A stretch of 64,000 nt of DNA, taken from positions 23,205,501 to 23,269,500 of the forward strand of contig JAPYXD010000723.1 of assembly GCA_030998225.1 (NCBI GenBank), read 5' to 3'. The notes beneath the pieces were generated by a model. It had not been told where the DNA came from. It saw only the letters and a program-made list of their open reading frames with translations, and did no database searches. Position 1 is the stretch's first letter; every line of letters begins with the position of its first letter. Made by a program: the position numbers and the translations under genes. This stretch comes from Diplolepis rosae. Taxonomy: Eukaryota; Arthropoda; Insecta; Hymenoptera; Diplolepididae. Shown here piece after piece: positions 54,223 to 64,000 of this stretch.

Positions 54223-55368
54223 TATAGCCGTAGATAATAAGTTTCCTGAGGTTGCTTCATTTGCAAGAAATCAACCGACTCGTCGAGAACTTTAAGAGCT
54301 CTGACATGTTTTAAATAGGCAATAAGTTCGGATTTGTATCTGTTGTGACTTTACAACACGAGTTTTAATTGACGACGGAAGAAAAAAACTGTTTCTTGTA
54401 AAACGTGCCGATACTGAATTTTTAAAGATTATTTTATAACTCTAAGCTTTCAATCACCAAAGACTCATTTAACTGAATCTTCAAGAAAACTAGAAACTGT
54501 ATAAGTTTAGGAGTTTATGTTTATTAGCGTAATACCGTACACATTAAACTCAAGCATAGGTCTGCCTTAATCCCATAATAGGCTCACACAATGGTCACTG
54601 CGCCTCCCCTGTCTGGGATTTCAGCAGTATATTGAAATTCGCCTTTTTCCCAATGTTTACGATTTTAACCATCGTCCACCTTTTGAAATTGTCACCCCCA
54701 CTTAATGCGTATTTTCACTACTTCTACTAGCTCCTTAAGTTAGTTGCATTTTGTAATCGAATGAGTTCTCTTGATCTCAAGAACTCTTGTAATGTAAACT
54801 CCTGTAAGTTACTTAAAGCTTACAGTATATATTATCTTTAAAATTGTGTTCCCTTTCTCTTTTTGTTTATATTAATTAAATCTTAATAGAAATTATCCAT
54901 TTGTTGATTTCTTAACCTTGCTCATTAATAAATAATAAGAGATCTCTCAATTCAAACGTTTTGAGAGATTTGGTACGGCTCTTCAGTCAACGTGAATTCT
55001 GAGTCAGCAGCACGGCCAGCAACGAACAACAAACAGTATCGATCATAGAAGTGAAAACGTCATGAAATCCGAGTCAAGAATCGTTCGATCCACTAAGACG
55101 ATAATCCGAAAGAGGGAAGCTTAAAATTATCTGAAAGTCCATTTAGGGCATGATTAACGAATTGATTCTCAGTTTGATTCGACCCGTCGTTGTTCAATAA
55201 TCGATTTGAGTAGGTATGCGACAGCGAAACCGCGGAGCTACTCGCGTTATCATTTAAAAGGTTACTAGCAGCATTATAAGCATCAAAGTATTTTTTATCG
55301 AAATCATTTCTCGCTCCTTCGTCAAACCCTTCTTCAGTTAAATTTCCTTCCCCTAAACCTTCTATTGT
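54223..55368. other. Spacer, likely decayed 5' part of the BEL/Pao element
   Basis: No intact gag is visible; frames are short. Nothing else recognised. Confidence 0.4.
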
Positions 55369-56043
55369 GTTGTCCCAGAAGTAATTGCCGATTTCACATA
55401 TAGATGTCTTTGAGCATCTTTTTGAATGGCTTCTTTCAATGTCATGATTTTTTCCTTCTAGAATTTGCTAGCTGTGATTCTTAGCTTGCTTTACAAACAA
55501 ATTGCGCGTCATTTCGTTTACAGTTGTTAGTTTGGAATCAACTTTAAGATAAAGTGTAAAAACGAGAATTTTCGTCATATTTTGCTTTTTTATTTTCGTA
55601 AAGGAAAGAACGCAGCACAGGCTGCTAAGAAGTTACGTGATGTGTATGGTGAGGAAGCCTTAAAAAACAGACTGTGTCGAAATTGGTTTGATAAATTTCG
55701 TTCTGGAAAATTTTCACTCAAAGATGCGCAACGTTCAGGTCGGCCAAAGTAAGTTGATGATGACCAAATCAAAGCCATAATTGAATCGGATCGACATGTA
55801 ACTGTGCGAGAGATTGAAGAAATGTTAAAAATACCAAAATCAACAATCGACCGCCATATATATCTTGGACTCATTAAAAAACTTGATATTTAGATTCTAC
55901 ATGAATTCAAAGAAATTCATTTAACAAAACGCATCAACGCTTGTGATTTGTATCTTCAACGCAATGAATTTGTTCCTTTTTTGAAACGAATTATCACCGG
56001 TGATGAAAAATTGATTTTTTACAATAACGTCGTTCGGAAACTA
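55369..56043 (+). pseudogene. Mariner transposase remnant, 5' half
   Basis: It starts at a mariner end (TGTGTTGTCCCAGAAGTAAT). From about 55600 the plus strand reads the DNA-binding part (GKNAAQAAKKLRDVYGEEAL, WFDKFRSGKFSLKD, IPKSTIDRHI) with in-frame stops after RSGRPK and LDI, up to RIITGDEK with the first catalytic Asp. The C-terminal half is missing. It is cut at about 56043 where another repeat end (GGCTCTTAAAAGTATCCGGA, Tc1-like) begins. Confidence 0.8.
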
Positions 56044-56139
56044 TAGTGGCTCTTAAAAGTATCCGGACACCTGTTAGCCATGGTCAGTGTCCTAATTTTC
56101 ATAAAAACTAGTTAAAAATATTTTTTTGATAGAAACTTG

Positions 56140-56760
56140 AATGTTGATGAAATTTTGCTTCTATAATAATCTCAAGTTGAAGGCAAAATATTAATTTTAT
56201 AAAAATATATTAAATAAAACGTCAAATTTCAATATTTTGGAAAAATGTTAATATCACTAAAAATAATTAACATTTTTAGAAATTTTTGGTCTCTTTTTAA
56301 AGGTATGTCTTCAGAGTAATTTACCAGCTGATCAAGATATTTTTAGAATATTATCCTAGATTCTACCATGGAGTCAAACATAATAAAAAATTGTCGTAAA
56401 ATTTCAAATAAAGATACATTATGTAATACATTATCTATACATTATGTAAATAAGTACAAAATATCAATATTTTTATAAATATTCTTAAATCTTATTAAAA
56501 TATGATATACATTGATTTTTTTAAAATTCTTGTAAGAAGCTACATATTTTTGAAATTTTACGACAATTTTTTATCATGTTTGACTCCATGGTAGAATCCA
56601 GGATAATATTCTAAAAATATCTTGATCAGTTGACAAATTACTCTGAAGACTTACCTTTGAAACGAAACCGAACATTAACATTTTTGAAAAATATCGAAGT
56701 TTGATGTTTTTGGTAATACATTTTTATAAAATTAGTATTTTTCGCGTTACACATTTTTGT
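56140..56760. repeat. Palindromic AT-rich repeat
   Basis: Arms at about 56190-56415 and 56540-56740 (CATGGAGTCAAACATAATAA and its complement). A half copy is found at about 40490-40620. Confidence 0.7.
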
Positions 56761-58072
56761 GTGCATTTTCGAAAGCGTAAGCCCATTTGAACTGGGAAAA
56801 AACTTTCAGACACAAGACTCAAGTCATGTCCTGGAGGAGGAGGTATTCTTTTGAACACCTCCATCACAACTTATAAAATTCCGTCCCGTGCCCCCTGGAC
56901 TAGCCGCCTGGGGGGCTAATCTTATTGTGCTTAGTCTGACCCAAACAGATTGAATTTTACCAAATTAATTTTTTTTTAATTTTGCAATAAGTTAGTTTTA
57001 TATCTTATATTCGTAATTCGCGCTTCACTACGATTATGTACATTTAAAAATGTCCGCAACGATAAGAAATTTAGGAAGTTAGCAATAAATTATGGAAAAC
57101 AAGTAAATAAACATGAAATCTTCCCCACTAGTCCAGTCAAATTAGCATATTGGCGGGAAATGAATCCTACAGCTACCAAACAAATCAGAGACATTCTCGC
57201 GGGTAAAATAAATAATTAAAATGTTTTTATCCTTATTCTACGTTAAAAATAGAGTTAAGTGATTGCTATTTGTTATAAACAAATTTGATCTGCGCTGAAA
57301 TTTTGGGGAAAATTCCAGCTTTTCATTTCATAAAGTAGAAAATTCGTCAAAGCTTTTGTTGCCGATTTAGAAGCAATTAAACAACCGGTGTTAGTTGCAA
57401 AATGCAATAAAACAATGAATATTTATAAACAAATGAAAAAATCTATTGTTTATGATAAAATGTACTCCTTAGAAGAGATCCTGACTGCGCTAGATTTTTT
57501 GTCGACCCTGATGGAAAAGTTAGTGGCATTTTACAAAAAGCCTTTTTCATAGTTACAAAATTAATAACTCGGGAATGATGACAGATAGAGAAAATTGGTA
57601 TGGGAGACAATTATAGCACTACTAAAATACTATATATTACAATGAACGAGAAAACTCGAGTTGCATTTTTTAACAACTTATGACTAGTTAAACTTTTTCG
57701 TGATTTCTTAGATAAAAATTGAATAACTAATACACAAGTTAATTCGGCGTTATAGCGTTTGAACATTCCTGTGGGGAATTTCCCGCTCTACAACTTTTGT
57801 TTGAAAACTTTTTCACCCGGAAGCACTCGTTTTCTTCAATTTACGCGTAAATGAACAAAAAACACGAATTTTCAACATAAACCCTCCCCCTGTATCGAAG
57901 CGTACAAAAATCGCTGTCCCATTTGTACTCGGATTGTTTCTAACACTCGCGAGAATGTCTCTGATTTTTTTAGTAGCTGTAGGATTTATTTCCCAAAACG
58001 GGCCAAAATTTGGCTAATTTTATTGGACTACACATTTTTTGTCCACACTTCATACATGCTGAGAACTGGCAG
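56761..58072. other. Spacer with a short inverted repeat pair
   Basis: About 57130-57210 and 57940-58035 are inverted copies (CTACAGCTACCAAACAAATC and its near-complement). The middle part has a degenerate protein-like stretch at about 57340-57540 that I cannot assign. Confidence 0.45.
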
Positions 58073-59275
58073 CATTTTTACATTCTCATCATGGATGAGA
58101 AGGTATTGGTTTTATGTGAAAAATGACTTTCGAAATTTTCATCAAATCTTTACGTTTTGAGACCCCCTGAGTCAGAAAAAACGGTTTTTACGAAAGTGTC
58201 TGTCTGTTTGTCTGTCTGTAGTAGGTCGTGTGCGGCATAACTCTCGATAAAATTATCAGATTGAATTAAGCTTTGGCACACTTTATCGGAGCCGAAAAAG
58301 TAAGGACAAGTTCGTTAACCAGTCACATCCAATCATAATTGAGGGATTGAGCACTACGTTTGTGTTTTCGAAAATAACTTTTTGAAAAAATCAAAAATTT
58401 CAATACTGTTTTTTGATAGTGCTCATAAATCTCTACAAATTATCCCCATTACATTTTTTAATTAAACCAAAATTAGAAATGTTACAGCATATTAAAACTT
58501 GAAAAAAGTCAATATAAAAATTCCATTTTCCAGTTAAATTATACAAGATACGAAAAAACGTTATGATACAATATTATTTTCTACATAAAGACCTACAAAT
58601 TTGAATTGTAACATTTTTTCGTCAGATGCATATTTTTCTTTGTAATTTAAAAAAAAAATATTGAAAATCCAAAATTCAATTTTTTAACAATAATATGTGA
58701 AATACGAAAAAAACGTAAGAATACAAAGTTGTTCGTTTCAAAAAGATCTACAAATTTTGTCTCACATAGTTTCTGGAAAAACATATATTTTTCGTTTCAA
58801 TTCCAAAAAATACGATTAAAATTCAATAATTCCATTTTTTAGACAAAATATATGAGATACATAAAAAACGTTTAGATGAAAAATTATTTGCCTAAATGAG
58901 GTCTACACATTCTTATTAAGAAATTTCTCGCCAGGATGTATATTTTACGTGTTGATTGTTAATACTGAAAAAATTCGATTTTTTTTCACCAAAATATGTG
59001 AGATACGAAATAAGCGTTGTTCTGCGAAATCGTTTTCTTAAATAAAGTCTACGATTGTTTTTCCTTTTTTAGATGTTTGGAAGAAAATAAATTATTTTAA
59101 TCATGTAATTTATTAAAAAGTTACTGAAATGTATACAGAAAATCGAGCGCGAAGCGCGAGCGTCATGATGAGAATGTGTTCCTTAAGGCTGATAGAGCCT
59201 GAAGTAAATTATATTTCTTGTTTCACTTAAACTGAAAAAGAAATTTAGTGAATTTGAGAAAATGAGTAATTTACA
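58073..59275. repeat. Right arm of the 10-kb inverted repeat structure
   Basis: Inverted match of 49266-50812 without the MITE. It starts TTTACATTCTCATCATGGAT and ends at about AATTTGAGAAAATGAGTAAT. Confidence 0.85.
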
Positions 59276-61190
59276 TAATCTTTATTCCTCGAATGTTTCA
59301 TACATATTCTATGATTTTAACTAAATTTAACTTAACCCAAAGTGAATAGTTGAGTAAAATGAGCATCGGGCGTATTACTTCAAGCGGCAATGGTATGGCT
59401 CTCTTAAATAAAAAAAATTCTTACCTGGAGCCTACCATTAGTCATCCGATACATACATACATACATACATACAAATACACTTAACATATAACCTTACATA
59501 CATAAACCAAAGAAAAAAGCGACCTTAATTTGTTAAAGAAATAAACAATTGTTAACCAGTCTCAAAAATCGTAGGTACTCCACTAGATAATCAAATAATC
59601 TTTTATTCAAAACAAGATTCGCGTCAATCAGTTGAAAATTGTTGAAATGTCGTGTCTTAGGACCCTAAGGGACCTTTTTATGCAATAAAATAGAAGATTA
59701 TTTCAAATTATTTAGTTAAGTTCGAAATATTTACCACTGACTCCATTATCGGAGGATGATTAGTCGCGTATCAGATAGGATACTGGGCTGGAATCCCAGC
59801 GCGGTTGAAAGCGTCTTTTTTCCACAGAAAGATTTCAAATTCTTTGAATTTGAGACAAAATTATTTTTTGAGAATGCAAAAGTGATGAAACCCGTTAATC
59901 AATTCATTTGATGTACTCATGCATACAAACATTTCTAAATATTGTAAATTTTATTAATACCATATGCCTTTTGTTCAAATCAACATTATTTTACAGACAA
60001 TTATTATATCGAAAGGATTTTAAATGTTTGAAGTTTACAAATTAATTAAAAATAGGTTATTATATATTAAGCCGAACCTATAAATTAATAACGAGAAGAT
60101 AATGATTTATAATTCTATTTTATCTTGACTTCATTGAAAAAAAAGTTTGTTACATTTACTGAGTCTATAAGATAGAATAGTGACAGCATAATATTCCTCT
60201 AAATTTAATAAATATTTCAATACGGTTCACCGCTTTTGTGTAAACAAAACAGATTTGTCGATTAATATTAGAAAAAGGTCTGTCAAATTTACAAAATAAG
60301 GGATTATCTTGAAAATGTAATGTGCATTGTACTGAAATACTTGTTAAATTTACAGAATTTTTATGCTGTAACTATATTAACCTATGGAGTCAGTAAATGT
60401 GACAGTTATTTTTTTCCATGTGGGTTTAATTAATTTTTTTTATTTCACACCTTTAACTTTATAAAGTTACTAATTATACAATAAATATGAGCGATTTTCT
60501 ATAAATACAGTGAAAGCTGTGGACCAATTTTTGTAAAGGGTGGGATCAATTTTACTCGCTTACTCCTTATTTATAGAATTCAACTGGACGAAAATCCATT
60601 ATCAACTTCTAACGCGATTTTAACACTCCTATGAGATTTTATATGAAATGTTGTATACCTTATTTTTCGGTCCTGGGAATAAAACAATTTCGCATGCGCT
60701 TTTCTCCTTAATTTTCTCTTGCCAACACAAAAAGATTTTAAATTCTTTATATTTGAATTTAATTTGCATTTCTTTGTGATATAAGAGTTTGAAATTATCA
60801 ACGAGGACACCTTTCGGGAACGTATCCTATCTGATACATGGCTACTGATCCTCCGATATAATGTAATGTATTTTAAATGCAATGAACATTTCATTTGTTA
60901 AATGTTTTGAAACATTTTATTTATTTTGAAATTTACAGATAATAGATAATAAATTAGTTTTATTATTTTTAATTGTTAATAAAATAGTAGTATCCAAAAG
61001 TTATTACTTATTATATCGACTTGAACCGGTTGGGACCCATTTTTTATAATTTTATATTCAGCAGAAATAAATGTGAATACTTGTACCACGGAACGGAAAA
61101 TTGAATTTTATATTTAGTCGCCCCAAAGCGCCTTCTTAAATTTGTGTTAAGAGCACTGGTGAGTAAGAAAATGCTAAGGAGAGATCACGT
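59276..61190. other. Spacer with tRNA-like repeat fragments and a (CATA)n run
   Basis: A (CATA)n run at about 59449-59472. Parts of the tRNA-like foldback repeat occur at 59745-59870 (CGGAGGATGATTAGTCGCGT; GGGCTGGAATCCCAGCGCGG) and 60660-60865. No gene. Confidence 0.55.
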
Positions 61191-61229
61191 GACATAACTA
61201 CCACCCGAGCTCTTGAAGGACAAGTGATA

Positions 61230-61590
61230 CTTCGGAAATTAGCAAATTTTACTGATTTTAGATTTCTACGTGTTTGTGTCCAAAGTGCATAAAATTTTGT
61301 TTCCAAAATTTCCGAAATGTTAGAGAAAATTGAAACGGACGTAGATATTCTACTTTTGGTTTCAAAATTAAAAAAAAGTTCAATTTTAGAAAAATATATC
61401 GGAAAATTTGTTTTCATTATCAAAACCAAAAGTAGTTTATTTACGTCCGTTTTTATCTTCTCTGGCATTTCTCAAATTTTGGAAACAACATTTTATGTAT
61501 TTTGGACACAAACATGTAGAAACTGGACCAAATTGTTTACATGAACTTGCTACGCGTTGCTACTTTTCTCAAGTATCACATGCCCTTAAA
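61230..61590. repeat. Palindromic repeat, copy 1
   Basis: A palindrome around about 61390 with TTTGTGTCCAAAGTGCATAA near one end and its complement TTTTGGACACAAACATG near the other. Followed by TACTTTTCTCAAGTATCACA. A second copy lies about 630 bp further on. Confidence 0.7.
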
Positions 61591-61889
61591 CCTGAGGGGA
61601 GTGCAGTAGTGGGCATAGTGCCACATCTGGTAAGTGAGGATGCCTCCCCTTGCTGGACAGGCCTGACATATGGCATGTCTGTGCTCTTGGAATGACGGCA
61701 AAGTTAGAGAAAATAATGGTAGATGGTGGTCGATTCCAGTGAAAAGGGGAGCATGAAAAAAAAATATATCTTTAAGCCGAATCAGCCATCGCACTCTTAG
61801 CCATTCGAAAGACGTCTTATGTCATTTTATTCCCTGGGCTTAGAATTCTAGTCCTTGAGGTCATGTCATACCTAGGAGATTAGAAAATT

Positions 61890-62221
61890 TTATTCATTTT
61901 AGGTTTTTAAATATTTGTGTCCAAAGTACACAAAATATTGTTTCCAAAATTTTGGGAATCTTAGAGAAGATAAAAACGGACGTATATAGACTGCTTTTGG
62001 TTTTGAAATTGAAAGAAAGTTCAATTTTAGCAAAATATATCGGCAACATTTTTTTCATTATCAAAACCAAAAGTCGTTTATTTATGTCCGGTTTTATCTT
62101 TTCTACTATTTTTCAGGTTTTGGAAACAAATTTCTATGTATTTTGGACACAAACGTGTAGAAAGTAGAGCAAATTGTTTACATGAACTTGCTACTTTTCT
62201 CAAGTATCACATGCCCTTAAT
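61890..62221. repeat. Palindromic repeat, copy 2
   Basis: Diverged copy of 61230-61590 in the same orientation, ending in the same TACTTTTCTCAAGTATCACA. Confidence 0.7.
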
Positions 62222-62775
62222 AATAACGAGCTCATTGTTATCATGAGGTGGAACTACGTCATTTTTCAATTATACTATTGACAATAAAATTTCCTCCATC
62301 GATTTCATTAAAAAATGCAGAGATTATTTTTGAAAAAACTTAATAAAAATTTGAGAAATTATTTAACATGTCAAATTATCTTTTAATTACAGTGGATTAT
62401 CAACTTATTATGATCACATAAAATATTTAAAGAAATTTATTTTCACGCGTACACTGTTAGGAATTTGTACCCATGCTTTCTGCAATACAATTCACCCAGA
62501 AAAAAGTTTTATTTTAAATTTAAGAAATCGTTTTTTCAACTTCATTTCTTCAATTCGAAATGAAAACACTTTTAGAACAAATATGAATTTATTTGATTTA
62601 AATATTATTTTTTGGATTTAAATACAGTACTGGCAAAAACTTAAGAAATAATTTATTTAATTTTATTATACCTTTGAACGAAGACAATTTTTTCTTTAAA
62701 TTAAAGAAAATATTTCTGTGAGCCACATATACTACGCATGTACTATGCGACTGCGCAGAAATTTATTTTTTCAAA

Positions 62776-63286
62776 TTAATTAGTTGAGTTTGAAATTTCT
62801 GCCACTGCCTACATTATCGGAGGATCACTAGTCGCGTATCAGATAGGATACGTTGTCGACAGGTGGCCTCGTAGACAATTTCAAACTCTTACATCGCAAA
62901 TAAATGCAAATTAAATTAAAATTTTAAAAAATTTGAAATCTTTCTGTGGAAAAAAAGACGCTTTCGACTGCGCTGGGATTCGAGCCCAGGTCTTTCGATT
63001 GCCGGTCGACTGCTCTAACCACTGAGCTACACAGGCGACCGACATCTCTTTCTCCACAGGAAGATCTCCTTATATCGCCTAGTGGCAGTCGAAAGCGTCT
63101 TTTTTCCCAAGGAAAGAATTCAAATTTTTAAAAATTAAAATTTAATTTGCATTTATTTGCGATATAAGAGTTTGAAATTGTCTACGAAGACACCTGTCGG
63201 CAACGTATCTTATCTGATACGCGACTAGTGATTCTCCGATAATGTAGTAGGCAGTGGCAGAAATTTCAAACTCAACTAATTAATTT
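62776..63286. repeat. Foldback repeat with a tRNA-like sequence near its loop
   Basis: Outer arms (AACTCAACTAATTAATTT-type ends; CGGAGGATCACTAGTCGCGT at the left against its near-complement at about 63200-63240) and inner arms (about 62874-62970 against 63081-63185) form one long hairpin. Confidence 0.75.
62966..63036 (-). tRNA. tRNA-like sequence (probably a SINE head, not a functional tRNA)
   Basis: 71 bases that fold as a cloverleaf: acceptor GCCTGTG/CGCAGTC (one mismatch), D arm GCTC/GAGC with a perfect A-box (TAGCTCAGTGG), anticodon arm with loop CCGGCAA (would read GGC, but position 33 is C rather than T), T arm CTGGG/CCCAG with B-box. Three or more diverged copies in the window argue for a repeat. 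Confidence 0.45.
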
Positions 63287-63354
63287 GAAATAATTTATAG
63301 CCGCAAGGCTGAGCCACTAGGCGATATAAGGAGATCTTCCTGGAGATGTCGGAC

Positions 63355-63425
63355 GCCTGTGTAGCTCAGTGGTTAGAGCAGTCGACCGGCAATCGAAAGA
63401 CCTGGGCTCGAATCCCAGCGCAGTC
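63355..63425 (+). tRNA. tRNA-like sequence, second copy
   Basis: Identical to 62966-63036 in the opposite orientation, including the A- and B-boxes. Outside it, 63312-63354 is the inverted copy of 63045-63086. It could still be a polymerase III promoter. Confidence 0.45.
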
Positions 63426-64000
63426 CAAAGCGTCTTTTTTTCCACAAAAAGATTTCAAATTCTTTAAAATTTTAATTTATTTCTTTAATTAAAAAGAAAT
63501 AAAAAATCAAGAAATTTCTTCAAATCAAAGAAACATTTCTTTGGCCGTATAGCAATGCACAAATTTGTTTGATTCAAAGAAATTTTGTTTGAATGAAAGA
63601 AGTTTTTTCTGGGTGAAACAGCAATCTATTAATTTACCGGATATTTAATAATATTAAATTGAGAATGTTTTCCCCACAATAGTACCAAAGCTAATTAGCT
63701 TTTGCGTCTGATTAGCCCAAGATAAAGGTAAAATGTCAATTTTATAAAAAGAAATTTAATTACCGTACTTTAACTTGACATTGAAAACGATTCCTGCTTA
63801 CATTTGCTTGTAAATCAGCAAAAAATGTTGATTTATATTTTTTATTAAAAAACTTAATGTAACGTGGGATTTACAAAAATTCATAATTATTTTTGACTAC
63901 GTAAATCATTTATTTATAAAAGCGGCAGCTAGCTTCAGCTTCATGCTTATTCGTGGCAGTGTTTTTCCAAGCGAGGATCATTATACTTTTTAAAGGCTTG
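63426..64000. other. Right end of the window
   Basis: AT-rich with no gene. A TATAAAAG at 63915-63922 followed by TCAGCTTC-type initiator-like sequence near 63936 might be a promoter running off the window. Confidence 0.3.

Noticed and set aside
57340..57540. Degenerate protein-like stretch (plus strand)
   Set aside because: No family recognised, short and interrupted; too weak to annotate.
62966..63036. Functional tRNA-Ala (GGC)
   Set aside because: Position 33 is not T, the acceptor has a mismatch, the GGC anticodon is very unusual for eukaryotic Ala, and several decayed copies exist.
63915..63922. Promoter of a gene running off the right edge
   Set aside because: Only a TATA-like match with a weak initiator; no transcript or coding evidence in the window.

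Overview
The window comes from an AT-rich animal genome, almost certainly an insect. It holds the 3' two-thirds of a laminin gamma (LanB2-type) gene with short GT-AG introns, surrounded by arthropod transposons: errantivirus-like Ty3/gypsy, BEL/Pao, Penelope-like, I-clade and R1-clade non-LTR elements, mariner, and many inverted-repeat MITEs. The order of insect cannot be fixed by eye. There is one host protein-coding gene; almost everything after 13.3 kb is mobile or repeat DNA.

Layout. 371-13243: 18 exons of the laminin gamma gene (+), all phase-consistent, giving 1141 residues and the natural stop; the N-terminal part lies upstream of the window. Its introns carry an internally deleted mariner (5150-5789), a foldback repeat (6418-6980), a tRNA-like repeat fragment and a mariner remnant (about 11873-12480). 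13755-14737: an inverted-repeat element with a second palindrome nested in it. 15458-32618: a complete 17.2-kb Ty3/gypsy (errantivirus-like) element on the minus strand, with LTRs, a GTTG target duplication, a tRNA-Thr primer site, a polypurine tract, two accessory reading frames upstream of gag, gag, a pol with two tandem proteases, and an env-like glycoprotein. Its 3' LTR is split by a Penelope-like element carrying hammerhead ribozymes, and its gag is split by a long-TIR DNA element. 33456-39655: foldback elements and a decayed second errantivirus. 40864-48006: a full-length I-clade non-LTR element with 12-bp target duplications; its ORF1 holds a nested, 5'-truncated R1-like element, while ORF2 is open. 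49266-59275: a pair of 1.2-kb inverted arms around a decayed BEL/Pao element and a mariner remnant. 59-64 kb: MITEs and tRNA-derived repeats.

How parts work together. In the large LTR element, pol and env are uninterrupted and the LTRs look only a few percent diverged, so it inserted recently and was then disabled at gag. Its env start codon sits directly behind a splice-acceptor sequence, and a consensus donor lies in the leader, as expected for a spliced subgenomic env RNA. Accessory frame B contains no AUG and overlaps frame A, suggesting a fused or spliced product. This element is the best candidate in the window for something undescribed. All identifications are from reading motifs; no database search was run.
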